From: Spirochaetales bacterium
Lineage (GTDB): Bacteria > Spirochaetota > Spirochaetia > Treponematales > UBA12059
Assembly: GCA_016928955.1 (NCBI GenBank)
Contig: JAFGJV010000037.1
Span: forward strand, 34,111 to 98,110
Direction: 5' to 3'
Length of the DNA stretch: 64,000 bases
The position numbers were made by a program, and so were the translations under genes. Within the stretch, counting starts at the first letter, position 1. Every line of letters starts with the position of its first letter. The notes under the pieces were generated by a model. It was not told where the DNA came from and made no database searches. It was given only the letters and a program-made list of their open reading frames with translations. Shown here one piece after another: positions 16,601 through 25,238 of this stretch.

Positions 16601-17833
16601 TTACCGGACCCTGGCCCAGCGCAGCACTTCCCCAAAGCTCGGGCGCTTGCCGCTCATCAGGATGCCCACGCGGAAGATTTTGGCGGCGAGCACAGCCATG
16701 CCGTACACGGTGATGGCAAGCAGGCCCAGGCACAAAGCCAGCTCCCACCACGCCGGCGTTGACACCAGAAGCCGCACCAGCATGACGATGGGGCTTGTCA
16801 TGGGGAAATAGGACAACGCCACCACGATGGGACTGCCTGGATTCATCACCATGGGACTGATCAGCACCAGCGGCACGATAAGGAAAACCAGGAGGGGCCA
16901 GGCAAGTTGGCCCAGATGGTGCTCGTCCTCGGCCGCCGCCCCGAGGGCGGCATAGCCGCCAGCGTACAGGAAGAAGGCCAGGACAAAGAACAGAACCAGC
17001 CACCCGAAATTCGCCATCGATATGGACGCGGGCAGGCTGACGTTCATGGCCGGTCCTATCAGATGGATCAGGGCCGTGGCCATGCCCATCCACACCGCGT
17101 ACTGCAGGAGCCCAGCCAGGCCAAGGCCAAGGATCTTACCGAACATAAGCTGGCGCGACGACACGCTGGACAGCATGACCTCTACGGTCTTGTTGGTTTT
17201 TTCCTGGACCACGGAGCGGCCTATCATCTGGCCGTACAGGAGCACGGTCATGTATATGAGCATCACAAAACCCAGGGCCGTGAAGAGTATGCCCATGAAA
17301 TCCTCGGCGCCCTTCTGTTCTTCCTCCCCGCCCGCTCCCAACTTGACCACGCTGAATTCCGGCCGCAGGTTGAGGAGAGCTGCCTGCTCCTGGGTAAGTC
17401 CGGCCTGCCCCACCCTGACACTGGTGGCCAGGCCCCCAAGGATGGCTTCCAGGCCGCTGAAAAAGGAGATCTCCGTTGCGCTGACCGAATAGTAGCGAGC
17501 TTCTTCATCAGGCCAAGCAGCCGGCACTTCTATGAAGCCGGCGTAGTCGCCGGCCAGCACGCCTTCCTTGGCGGCGGCGGCGTCATCAAACGACACGCTC
17601 GCGTAACCCTGGGCTTCCAGTGCCGGCGCGAGGGTCTGGGCGACCATGGGGTTCGGCGCCATCATGGCCATGGGCTTGCCGCTGTTCAGCGCGCCGGGGG
17701 TATTGGACAGGAGACCGGGCAGCACGGACACGGCCAGAATAAGGAAGGGCCCGAGCAGCGTCATGATGACAAAGGTTTTGTTGGCCGCGGTGGCGCGGAA
17801 TTCGCGCCTGGCTATGGCAAGGAGTTTACGCAT
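16601..17833 (-). CDS. ABC-2 type exporter permease (NatB-like)
   Basis: A 410-residue permease. One membrane helix (TFVIMTLLGPFLILAVSVLPGLL) comes after the N-terminal MRKLLAIARREFRATAANK. A roughly 150-residue extracytoplasmic region follows, then five or six C-terminal helices. VVQEKTNKTVEVMLSSVSSRQLMFGKILG is a hallmark of the NatB/YhgE-type ABC-2 permeases that pair with NatA-like ATPases. The start overlaps the ATPase stop by 8 bases. The substrate is not decided by sequence; Na+ extrusion or drug export are typical for relatives. Confidence 0.88.
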   Translation of the reverse strand: MRKLLAIARREFRATAANKTFVIMTLLGPFLILAVSVLPGLLSNTPGALNSGKPMAMMAPNPMVAQTLAPALEAQGYASVSFDDAAAAKEGVLAGDYAGFIEVPAAWPDEEARYYSVSATEISFFSGLEAILGGLATSVRVGQAGLTQEQAALLNLRPEFSVVKLGAGGEEEQKGAEDFMGILFTALGFVMLIYMTVLLYGQMIGRSVVQEKTNKTVEVMLSSVSSRQLMFGKILGLGLAGLLQYAVWMGMATALIHLIGPAMNVSLPASISMANFGWLVLFFVLAFFLYAGGYAALGAAAEDEHHLGQLAWPLLVFLIVPLVLISPMVMNPGSPIVVALSYFPMTSPIVMLVRLLVSTPAWWELALCLGLLAITVYGMAVLAAKIFRVGILMSGKRPSFGEVLRWARVR

Positions 17834-18755
17834 TGAGGGCCTCCCGGTCGGCGTTGTTTCCTGATCGCTCGGCTCCGACCAGGCGTATGAAGATGGAATG
17901 CAGGCTGGGCTCCAAGAGCTCGAAGCGCCTGACCTTGAGCCTCCCTGCCATATCCGTATACAACCGGTCCGCCGCGTCCTCGCCCTGGAGCTCCACTTCA
18001 ACCCAACGCGGGAAGCGCCGTGTTGAACGCACATAGGGCAGGCTGTCTATGAACGACCCGTCCCCATCAAACTCAATCCGTGCGGCGTCCGTCCCAAAAC
18101 GCGCCTTGACCTCAGACAAAGCCCCGGCGGCAACCTCCCTGCCGTGATCGATGAGCAGTATTCGCTCGCATATCTTTTCGGCGTGATCCATGATATGGGT
18201 CGAGAAGAGGACCGTTTTGCCCGCCGCCTTGAGCTCGAGCATGGCTGTCAGAAGCTGGTCCTGGGACACCGGATCCAGGCCGGAAAACGGCTCGTCGAAC
18301 AGGAGCACGTCCGGGTCATGCGCCACCGTGCCTATGAACTGCACCTTCTGCGCCATGCCCTTGGACAGCTCGTCTACCTTGCGTTCCCGCCAGTCCGATA
18401 GATCAAAACGCTCAAGCCATTCACCGGCCCGTTTTCTGGCGGCATGCCTGTCAGCGGCCTTGACCTCGGCCATGAAGGACAGCACATCGGCAACCTTCAT
18501 TTTCTTATACAGGCCGCGTTCCTCCGGTAGGTAGCCGATACGGTTCTTGTCGTCTTCCCTCAGAGGGTGGCCGTCCAGAAGGACCGAGCCCGAATCCGGG
18601 GAGAGAATGTTCATGATCATGCGTATGGTGGTGGATTTTCCAGCGCCATTCGGGCCGATGAGGCCGAAAATTTCGCCCGGCTTGGCCTTGAAGCTGACAC
18701 CATCAACGGCCTTGACCGTGTCAAAAGCCTTAACGATGCTTTGTACATCAATCAT
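17826..18755 (-). CDS. ABC exporter ATP-binding protein (NatA-like)
   Basis: A 309-residue ATPase. Walker A is GPNGAGKST, the Q-loop region is YLPEERGLYKKM, the signature is the variant LSKGMAQKVQ, and Walker B is VLLFDEPFSGLDP, followed by the H-loop STHIMDHAEK. The EERGLY and SKGM variants are typical of NatA-type ATPases. About 80 extra C-terminal residues (from ARIEFDGDG) form the usual accessory domain. GGGAG precedes the ATG at 18755. With the overlapping ABC-2 permease it should form a homodimer-plus-permease exporter. Confidence 0.9.
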   Translation of the reverse strand: MIDVQSIVKAFDTVKAVDGVSFKAKPGEIFGLIGPNGAGKSTTIRMIMNILSPDSGSVLLDGHPLREDDKNRIGYLPEERGLYKKMKVADVLSFMAEVKAADRHAARKRAGEWLERFDLSDWRERKVDELSKGMAQKVQFIGTVAHDPDVLLFDEPFSGLDPVSQDQLLTAMLELKAAGKTVLFSTHIMDHAEKICERILLIDHGREVAAGALSEVKARFGTDAARIEFDGDGSFIDSLPYVRSTRRFPRWVEVELQGEDAADRLYTDMAGRLKVRRFELLEPSLHSIFIRLVGAERSGNNADREALNA

Positions 18756-18869
18756 CAAGCACTCCCATGCGGGGAGGTCCGGCAGGTCCTTAGGCATGCT
18801 GCCTGGGGCCCCCCATGATGGCCGATCCCTCTGGTCGGCGGCCGGCCCGTATAGGCGCCAGCTTTCCTT

Positions 18870-18899
18870 AATATATGGAGCCTGGAAGAAGGGGGTCAA
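18870..18899 (-). promoter_or_regulatory. Promoter of the ABC exporter operon
   Basis: On the minus strand TTGACC (18894-18899) and TATATT (18870-18875) are separated by 18 bases. The leader to the ATPase ATG would be about 108 bases. Confidence 0.5.
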
Positions 18900-18934
18900 T
18901 ACGATAGACGACTTTATTCCACATTCAGTCCTTT

Positions 18935-19053
18935 GTGTCACGAAGCTTTGATGCGTTCAGGCATGGATGCGTCGCCGTTTCCGGGACTAAAAGCCCGGAC
19001 GGCTTTCCGGTACCCCGGATGGCTCCGGACTGGACATCAAAGCTTCGACACAC
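18935..19053. repeat. Dispersed inverted-repeat element, copy 2
   Basis: The arms GTGTCACGAAGCTTTGATGC (18935-18954) and ACATCAAAGCTTCGACACAC (19034-19053) are inverted copies of the same motif as at 14377 and 14672. The interior is 79 bases and holds a smaller dyad (CCGGGACT...AGCCCGG). Similarity continues outside the right arm: CTGGTGAAAAA here and CCGGGGAAAAG after copy 1. No gene lies between 18756 and 19294. Confidence 0.65.
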
Positions 19054-19077
19054 TGGTGAAAAAGCCAATAATCCGGG

Positions 19078-19212
19078 GCTCATTCAAAAGCAGGACGGCG
19101 TTTGAATGAGCTTCATATTGGGAAGCGATTTGAGGAGCGCTTGCTCACTAGGCAAGCAACCGGGAGCAAGCGCAAAGCCAATCTCAAAAGTAACAGACTT
19201 TTAAGATTGGCT
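19078..19212. promoter_or_regulatory. Array of three perfect or near-perfect hairpins
   Basis: Three consecutive dyads are present. H1 is GCTCATTCAAA/TTTGAATGAGC (19078-19088, 19101-19111). H2 is GCGCTTGCTC/GAGCAAGCGC (19137-19146, 19164-19173). H3 is AGCCAATCTCAAAAGT/ACTTTTAAGATTGGCT (19176-19191, 19197-19212), with one mismatch and a 5-base loop. They lie just upstream of a promoter at 19238, so they may act as DNA operators or as a separate RNA. The three stems are unrelated in sequence. Confidence 0.6.
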
Positions 19213-19237
19213 CGCTCTCTATCGATATATTTAGATA

Positions 19238-19266
19238 TTGACTATATAGTGTTTTTTATATATTTT
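19238..19266 (+). promoter_or_regulatory. Promoter of the CoA-disulfide-reductase-like operon
   Basis: TTGACT (19238-19243) and TATTTT (19261-19266) are exactly 17 bases apart in an AT-rich stretch. GGAGG at 19281 and the ATG at 19295 follow. Confidence 0.7.
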
Positions 19267-19294
19267 ATCCCCAAGCTGATGGAGGAACGCAGAC

Positions 19295-20953
19295 ATGGAA
19301 CAGAACGGAAAACGGATTCTGGTCATTGGGGGCGTGGCGGCAGGCGCCACGGCCGCGGCCCGGGCCCGCAGGCTGGACGCCTCGGCCCAGATCACCATCG
19401 TGGAAGCCGGGCGCTACGTGTCCTTTGCCAACTGCGGTCTTCCCTATTTCGTGTCCCGTGACATAGAAAAACGCAGCGCGCTGATCCTGCAGACGCCGGA
19501 AGGCTTCAAGGCTCGTTACAACGTGGACGTTCTCCTGGATACCAGGGCCGTGTCCGTGGACCGCGCAGGCATGACCGTGCGCGTGAAGGATGCATCCGGT
19601 GAGCGCGACCTTCCCTACGACGAGCTGATTCTGGCCCAGGGCGGTACGCCCTTCATGCCGCCCATCCAGGGTTCCGACTCCCCGCATGTGTTCCGCCTCT
19701 GGACCATCCCAGACATGGACGCCGTTCACAAATACATCAACGAGAACCAGCCAAAGAGCGCCGTCGTTGTGGGCGGCGGGTTCATCGGCCTGGAAGCCGC
19801 AGAGGCTTTCATGGCGCGTGGCCTGGCCACGACCATCGTCGAGCTGACACCCCATGTCATGCCGCCGGCCGACGCCGAGTTCGGCAGGCAGATAGCCATG
19901 AGCTTTGAGCGGGCCGGAGCCCGCGTTGTGACCGGACGCTCGGTCAAGGACGTGAAGGCCGGCGTGGCCGTCCTGGACGACGGTACCGAAGTGCCTGCCG
20001 ACATCGTGCTCGTGTCCGCCGGGGTCAAACCCAACGTGGACCTGGCCAAGGCCGCCGGGCTGGAGCTTGGGGCGGCGGGAGGCGTGGTGGTCGACGAGCG
20101 CATGCGCACCTCGGATCCGCATATATGGGCAGCGGGCGACATGGTCGAGATCAAGAACCGTGTGTCCGGAAAGTCCACGCGCGTTCCGCTGGCAGGCCCG
20201 GCCAACCGCCAGGGCCGCATAGCCGCGACCAACGCCCTGGGCGGGAACCTGAGCTACGCCGGAGCCGAAGGCACCAGCGTGTTCAAGGCCGTTGAGGAGA
20301 CCTTTGCCATGACGGGCCTGTCCGAAAAGGCCGCACGGTCCCTGGGCTACAAGGTCGGGACAGCCACCGTCCACCGCTACCACCACGTGAGCTACTACCC
20401 GGGCGCGGAGGAAGTGTCGCTCAAACTGGTGTACGACAAGGCCACCCGCACGGTGCTGGGTGCCCAGGCGTACGGCAAGGCAGGGGTGGACAAGCGCATC
20501 GACGTGATAGCCACGGCCCTGGCGTCGTCCATGACCATAGACGATCTTGCCGAACTGGACCTGGCCTACGCGCCTCCCTACGGCGCGGCCAATGATCCTG
20601 TCAACATGGCTGCCTTCGCGGCCCAGAATGACCTGTCGGGCTATTCGCCGCTGGTGGAAGCGTCCGAGGCGTGGAAGCTGTTCAAGGACGGCAAGGCTGG
20701 CATCCTGGACCTGCGCACCAATGGCGACCGGCGCAAGAAGCCCGTTGACTGCACGGCGCACATCCCCTTGGACGAGCTGGACTGGCGCATGGACGAGGTC
20801 CCCGCCGGCCCCCTCCTCCTTTTGTCGCACGCCGGCTATGAAAGCCATATAGCCCTGCGCAAATTGTCCCAGGCAGGAAGGACGGACCTGCGCAACATAT
20901 CCGGCGGCGCCTTGAGTCTTGAGTTGGTTCCCGGCTTTACGCCAGGGGCATAA
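19295..20953 (+). CDS. CoA-disulfide reductase-like flavoprotein with degenerate rhodanese tail
   Basis: A 552-residue protein of the NADH oxidase / CoA-disulfide reductase (CoADR) family. The FAD fold opens with LVIGGVAAGATAAARAR. The single redox cysteine is Cys47 in SFANCGLPYF. The NAD(P)H fold is VVVGGGFIGLEAAEAF, and a second FAD contact is HIWAAGDM. A dimerisation domain runs to about residue 450. The last 90 residues are a rhodanese-like domain, but the position of the catalytic cysteine reads LLSHAGYESHIA instead of a 'C..G.RS' loop, so it should not transfer sulfur. Family members reduce CoA disulfide, polysulfide or oxygen. The adjacent intact rhodanese may supply the sulfurtransferase role. 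Confidence 0.9.
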   Translation: MEQNGKRILVIGGVAAGATAAARARRLDASAQITIVEAGRYVSFANCGLPYFVSRDIEKRSALILQTPEGFKARYNVDVLLDTRAVSVDRAGMTVRVKDASGERDLPYDELILAQGGTPFMPPIQGSDSPHVFRLWTIPDMDAVHKYINENQPKSAVVVGGGFIGLEAAEAFMARGLATTIVELTPHVMPPADAEFGRQIAMSFERAGARVVTGRSVKDVKAGVAVLDDGTEVPADIVLVSAGVKPNVDLAKAAGLELGAAGGVVVDERMRTSDPHIWAAGDMVEIKNRVSGKSTRVPLAGPANRQGRIAATNALGGNLSYAGAEGTSVFKAVEETFAMTGLSEKAARSLGYKVGTATVHRYHHVSYYPGAEEVSLKLVYDKATRTVLGAQAYGKAGVDKRIDVIATALASSMTIDDLAELDLAYAPPYGAANDPVNMAAFAAQNDLSGYSPLVEASEAWKLFKDGKAGILDLRTNGDRRKKPVDCTAHIPLDELDWRMDEVPAGPLLLLSHAGYESHIALRKLSQAGRTDLRNISGGALSLELVPGFTPGA

Positions 20954-21036
20954 TACACGGGGACTCAGGCATACGGCGCCTGCGTCCTGCGACCACGTGG
21001 CCCGCCTAAGGTGGCGGCTATTTATGGAGGATACCT

Positions 21037-21312
21037 ATGACCGATCCCATTGAGGACCTGATCAAGGCGGGAGCCAAGATCGTGGACGTGCGCAGCCCTG
21101 AGGAATTCGAGGACGAGCACTACGAGGGCGCCATCAACATTCCGGTGAACGAGATCCAGGCCCGGACCGGCGAGCTGGGCGGCCCGAATACGCCCTTGGT
21201 GCTGTACTGCGCCACCGGCTCGCGCTCTGCTTTTGCAGCCAGGCTCCTGTCCATGGCCGGCTACAAGACCGTGGTCAACGCAGGCGGCCTGTACGACATG
21301 CCCGGCTACTGA
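21037..21312 (+). CDS. Single-domain rhodanese-like sulfurtransferase
   Basis: A 91-residue rhodanese domain with the family segments IVDVRSPEEFEDEHYEGAINIPVNEI and the active-site loop YCATGSRSAFAARLL, where the cysteine is the persulfide-forming residue. GGAGGATACCT precedes the ATG. No signal peptide is present, so it acts in the cytoplasm. It follows the CoADR-like gene by 83 bases on the same strand and ends in a terminator, so the two probably form an operon. It is the only intact rhodanese loop in the pair. Confidence 0.92.
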   Translation: MTDPIEDLIKAGAKIVDVRSPEEFEDEHYEGAINIPVNEIQARTGELGGPNTPLVLYCATGSRSAFAARLLSMAGYKTVVNAGGLYDMPGY

Positions 21313-21330
21313 ACCGCGTCGCAAGCTAGC

Positions 21331-21366
21331 AAGAACGCCCCGCGCATAGCGGGGCGTTCTTGTTTT
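21331..21366. terminator. Terminator between convergent rhodanese and ftcD
   Basis: AAGAACGCCCCGC and its exact complement enclose a 5-base loop. A TGTTTTG tract follows on the plus strand. It may serve both convergent transcripts. Confidence 0.85.
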
Positions 21367-21370
21367 GTCG

Positions 21371-23044
21371 TTACCCGAAGGTAGCTTCCACCAGGGCAAG
21401 GGTATCCGCGCACAGGGCGTCGGCCTTGGCGCGGAGCTCGGCGGCCTCGGCCTTCATCGAACGCACGTAGTCCGCATCCTTGACCGACCCCAGGTTGATA
21501 AGCACGTTGAGGACGGCGCCGTGGGCCCCTGCCCGGGCCATGAGGGCGGCCACCCCTGCGTCGCTGGCGGAGTTCCGGTTGCCCGCCACGGCGTCCTTGG
21601 CCAGGGCCAGGGCATCAAGGCAGGCCCGTGCCGTATCGAGCGGCACCTGGATGGCCGTCTTGTAGCCGTCCAGCAGGGCGGCGTCGCGGGCGGCTTTGTC
21701 GGCGTCCGTTGCCTTGGGCAATTTCATGGCGTCCATCACGGCGTTGAAGGCGCTGGTGTCGTCGTCCACGGCGCGTGCCAAGGCTGCCTTGACGGCCTGG
21801 GCCTTGACGGCCAGGGCTGACATGGCCGTCCAGCTTGTCTCATAACCCTTTTTTCCCACGGTCAGGTTGGCAACCATGGCCGCCAGGGCAGCCGCCAGGG
21901 AACCGGCCAGGGCGGACACGGAACCGCCTCCGGGCGCCGGCGAGTCGCTGGACACCTCGTCGACAAAAGCGGCGCACGAAAGGTCCATGAGCGGTGACGG
22001 GCGAGAGGCCGTGTACTCGATGATCTTTTTGTCCGGTTCGAAGGCGGCCACGGAATCAAGGCCCATGGACCGTATGGCCATTTCCACCAGCTCCGGTTCC
22101 GGGGCTCCCTCCCCCTTGCCCGTTTTCTGCATGAAGTGGCGACCAGCCTGGATGATGGGCTCCAGGGGCACCAGTCCGACCACTTCCGACCCGGTAACCA
22201 GGAGGCCGAGCTTCTCGGCTTCTTCCTTGACCGTCTCATATACCGTGTGGAGGGGAGTCTGCCGGTAATTGGTCAGGTTGATGGACACCTGGGCGCAGCG
22301 GTACGTGTCGATATACCAGCCTATGGCGCGTACATGCTTGAGGCGGCCGGGCACCATCACGTTCTTGCCGTCGGGGCCTTTGACAATGGTACCGGATGCG
22401 TCCCTGGCAGCCTTGCCGCCCTCGCGCACGGACAGGGCCACGTCGTTGGCCAGCTTCTTGTCCCTGGTGTTCAGGTTGACATTGTACGCTATGAGGAATT
22501 CGCGGGCGCCGACCACAGTGGCTCCCCAGGACGGGACAAAGGCCGCCGGGCCAAAATCCGGTTTCCACTCGGGCTTCTTGAGTTTCTCTGGCAGAGCCTC
22601 GTATTCGCCGGAGCGTATGTCCGCCAGGCTGCGGCGTTCCGGCCTGGACGCCGAATGCTCGTACAGGTACACGGGAGCGCCCACGGCCGCGGCTATGCGC
22701 TCGGCGGCACGCTTGGACAGGGCCACGCACTCGTCCATGCTGACGCCCGCCACCGGCACGAAGGGGCACACGTCCATGGCGCCCATGCGCGGATGGGCCC
22801 CCGAGTGCTTGGCCATGTCTAGTAGGCCCTTGGCGCAGAGCGCCGCCTTGACAGCAGCGTCAACCACGGCGGCCGGCTCGCCCACAAAGGTGTACACGGT
22901 ACGGTTGGTGTCGGAACCCGGATCCACGTCCAGGAGCGTCACGCCGGGCACGGACGCTATGTCCCGGGCTATGGCGTCTATCACCGCCTTGTCCCGGCCC
23001 TCGCTGAAATTCGGCACGCATTCCACAAGTTTTCGAACAGCCAT
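21371..23044 (-). CDS. ftcD: Glutamate formimidoyltransferase / formimidoyl-THF cyclodeaminase
   Basis: A 557-residue fusion of both FtcD activities in the usual order. Residues 1-320 are the transferase: KLVECVPNFSEGRD at the N-terminus, AKHSGAHPRMGAMDVCPFVP with the catalytic histidine region, and VSINLTNYRQTPLHTVYE. From about residue 350 the cyclodeaminase follows with the glycine-rich folate loop SDSPAPGGGSVSALAGSLAAALAAMV. It moves the formimino group of formiminoglutamate from histidine breakdown onto tetrahydrofolate and then closes the ring to methenyl-THF. No other hut gene is in the window. The ATG at 23044 begins the conserved segment. Confidence 0.95.
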   Translation of the reverse strand: MAVRKLVECVPNFSEGRDKAVIDAIARDIASVPGVTLLDVDPGSDTNRTVYTFVGEPAAVVDAAVKAALCAKGLLDMAKHSGAHPRMGAMDVCPFVPVAGVSMDECVALSKRAAERIAAAVGAPVYLYEHSASRPERRSLADIRSGEYEALPEKLKKPEWKPDFGPAAFVPSWGATVVGAREFLIAYNVNLNTRDKKLANDVALSVREGGKAARDASGTIVKGPDGKNVMVPGRLKHVRAIGWYIDTYRCAQVSINLTNYRQTPLHTVYETVKEEAEKLGLLVTGSEVVGLVPLEPIIQAGRHFMQKTGKGEGAPEPELVEMAIRSMGLDSVAAFEPDKKIIEYTASRPSPLMDLSCAAFVDEVSSDSPAPGGGSVSALAGSLAAALAAMVANLTVGKKGYETSWTAMSALAVKAQAVKAALARAVDDDTSAFNAVMDAMKLPKATDADKAARDAALLDGYKTAIQVPLDTARACLDALALAKDAVAGNRNSASDAGVAALMARAGAHGAVLNVLINLGSVKDADYVRSMKAEAAELRAKADALCADTLALVEATFG

Positions 23045-23232
23045 GGCTTCCTGCCTCTCTCCTTTTATGCGGCCGATGCCCCGGACGGGCCGGACGGCCG
23101 CGGCCGGAGTATAGCACGGGGGCCTTTGCCTGGTGAACGGGAGCCACACGGTGCATGGTTGGACTTTTCCCCCGCGGTCCGCTGTGGTAAGCTGGGTTCC
23201 ATGGCCGGCGCGGCGCCGGAGAAGGGACGGGC

Positions 23233-25182
23233 ATGGAAGCGCCTGGCATGGCGACGGAATTCGGACAGAGGCATAGGACGGCGCTTACCTATATGCTGAG
23301 CGCGCTCACCGGACTGGCGGCCGGCGCCATTATCGTCGCCTACCGATCGAGTATAGCGTTCGTGGAACGGATCCGCGCGGACCTGATGCCGGAGCTCCTG
23401 GCGTCGGCTCCCGCCCTTGGGCTGTGGCTGACCCTGATCGCAGCCGCCTCCTACCTCACCTACCGCCTGGTCAGAGCACGGCCGCTCATCAAGGGCTCGG
23501 GCATACCCCAGGTCAAGGCCATGCTGACCCACCGGGTCAAAGCGTTCTGGGGCACCGAGATACCAGCCAAATTCGCCGGCGGAGTCCTGGCCCTGGGCAC
23601 GGGGCTGTCCCTGGGACGGGAAGGACCGTCCATCCATCTGGGCGCCCTCCTGGGGCAAGGGGTTGCCGAACTCAGCCGGCGCCGCGACCTGGCCCGCTTC
23701 CTCATCACCGCGGGCGGGGCGGCCGGCATATCGGCGGCCTTCAACGCCCCCCTGGCCGGCGTCCTTTTTTGCGTGGAGGAACTCCACCGCTCGGTGTCGC
23801 CCACCATGCTGACGGCCAGCCTGATCGCGTCCTTTGCGGCCAACGCGGTCATGTGGCTGGCCTTTGGCAACGCGCCGGTGTTCGCCATCACGCTGGACTC
23901 GGTCCTTCCCCTGAACAGCTATTTCAGCGTCATCCTCCTCATAGGCGTGGGAACTGGTCTCCTCGGCTGGGTGTTCAACCATGGCATCCTGGTCTTTCAG
24001 TCGCTATCCGCCCGGTGCTTACCCCGGCCGGCGCTCAGGATGCTCTTCATCTTCCTGGCCGGCGCCTGCGTCGCCCTGGCGCTCCCCCTGGTCAGCGGCG
24101 GCGGCGAGCACCTGATAGACCACGTGGTAGAAACCCGGCCGTCTTGGGGGCCCATAGCAGTCCTCCTTGCGGCCAAGCTGGCCTTTACCCTGTTCAGTTA
24201 CGCGTCAGGCGCCCCGGGCGGCATCTTCCTGCCCATGCTCGCCATCGGCGCCTTGGCAGGGGCCATGTCACACAGCTGGCTCGCTGGCATGGGCGTGGCC
24301 GGAGCCTACCTGCATAACTGCGTGCTCCTGGGCATGGCCGGCTTCTTCACGGCCGTGGTCCGCGCGCCCATCACCGGAGCCGTGCTGATCACGGAAATGG
24401 CCGGTAGCTTTGCCCACTTCCCTGCCTTCATTTTCGTGTCCGTGACCGCTGCACTGACGGCTGGCGCCCTCCGCACCAAGCCCATATACGACAGCCTGCT
24501 CGCGCGGCTGGAAGGCGGACAGCCCGGGCATGAGTCCCGGCCGGTGGTCATCCACGTGCCCGTGATGGAAGGATCCGTCTTTGACACCTGCGGCAACGCT
24601 GCTGGCATCATGCCGGAAGGCTGTGTATTGGCCGCCATAGAGCGGGGTGACGACGAATTGTTCCCGGCCGCCGACCTGGACATCCAGCCCGGCGACACGC
24701 TCCGGGTGGTGGCCGAATCGAGCCGTGCGTCCAGGCTCAAGGAACAGCTTTTGGACCTGGCCAGCACCTTTGAGGACGCGGAAGCCCTTGCCGGCCTGGA
24801 TCTTGCGTCCCTGGTGCGGCCCGCCACGGCGCGCTTGCTCCCGGAGGACGGCCTGGACGCCATGCGGGGGGCACTCGCAGCGTCCGGAGACCCTGTGCTG
24901 CCGGTTTTCGGAACGGACGGCGGCCTGTTGGGCATCCTGTCCGCTAACGACGTGAAGAACGCCCTCTTTGACCGCCATGTCGAGGGGGCCGTCATCGTGC
25001 TGGACGTCATGCGCTCGCCCGAGCCGGCCAGGATACCGGGCGTCACGCCCGCCGAGCTCTTTGGCCTGTACGAGCGGGCTGGCCTTAACGCCCTGCCTGC
25101 CGTCGACGGCAAGGGCGTTTTTTCCGGCTTTATTTTCAGGGCGGACGTGGTCAACGCGTACCGCGCGGCTATCGTATCCTGA
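23233..25182 (+). CDS. ClC-family chloride transporter with TrkA_C and CBS domains
   Basis: A 649-residue protein. About eleven membrane helices occupy residues 20-420 with the ClC filter motifs: GSGIPQVK near residue 90, GREGPSIHLGALLG near 128 (the gating glutamate follows GR), and SYASGAPGGIFLPMLAIGAL. VLFCVEELHRS retains the internal glutamate used for protons in exchangers, suggesting H+/Cl- antiport. Residues from about 435 to 515 form a TrkA_C-like domain (VLAAIERGDDELFPAADLDIQPGDTLRVV). Two CBS-like units follow (LLGILSANDVKNALF and FSGFIFRADVVNAYR). It may help acid resistance or ion balance. Confidence 0.9.
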   Translation: MEAPGMATEFGQRHRTALTYMLSALTGLAAGAIIVAYRSSIAFVERIRADLMPELLASAPALGLWLTLIAAASYLTYRLVRARPLIKGSGIPQVKAMLTHRVKAFWGTEIPAKFAGGVLALGTGLSLGREGPSIHLGALLGQGVAELSRRRDLARFLITAGGAAGISAAFNAPLAGVLFCVEELHRSVSPTMLTASLIASFAANAVMWLAFGNAPVFAITLDSVLPLNSYFSVILLIGVGTGLLGWVFNHGILVFQSLSARCLPRPALRMLFIFLAGACVALALPLVSGGGEHLIDHVVETRPSWGPIAVLLAAKLAFTLFSYASGAPGGIFLPMLAIGALAGAMSHSWLAGMGVAGAYLHNCVLLGMAGFFTAVVRAPITGAVLITEMAGSFAHFPAFIFVSVTAALTAGALRTKPIYDSLLARLEGGQPGHESRPVVIHVPVMEGSVFDTCGNAAGIMPEGCVLAAIERGDDELFPAADLDIQPGDTLRVVAESSRASRLKEQLLDLASTFEDAEALAGLDLASLVRPATARLLPEDGLDAMRGALAASGDPVLPVFGTDGGLLGILSANDVKNALFDRHVEGAVIVLDVMRSPEPARIPGVTPAELFGLYERAGLNALPAVDGKGVFSGFIFRADVVNAYRAAIVS

Positions 25183-25238
25183 TAGGGGAACCCCGGAAGC
25201 AACCGTGGGCCCCCGGGTACGGGCCAGTAGGAGGAACC

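Noticed and set aside
19265..20848. Minus-strand frame of 527 codons opposite the CoADR-like gene
   Set aside because: It lies antisense to a well-supported flavoprotein; its His/Gly/Val-rich product has no recognisable motif.
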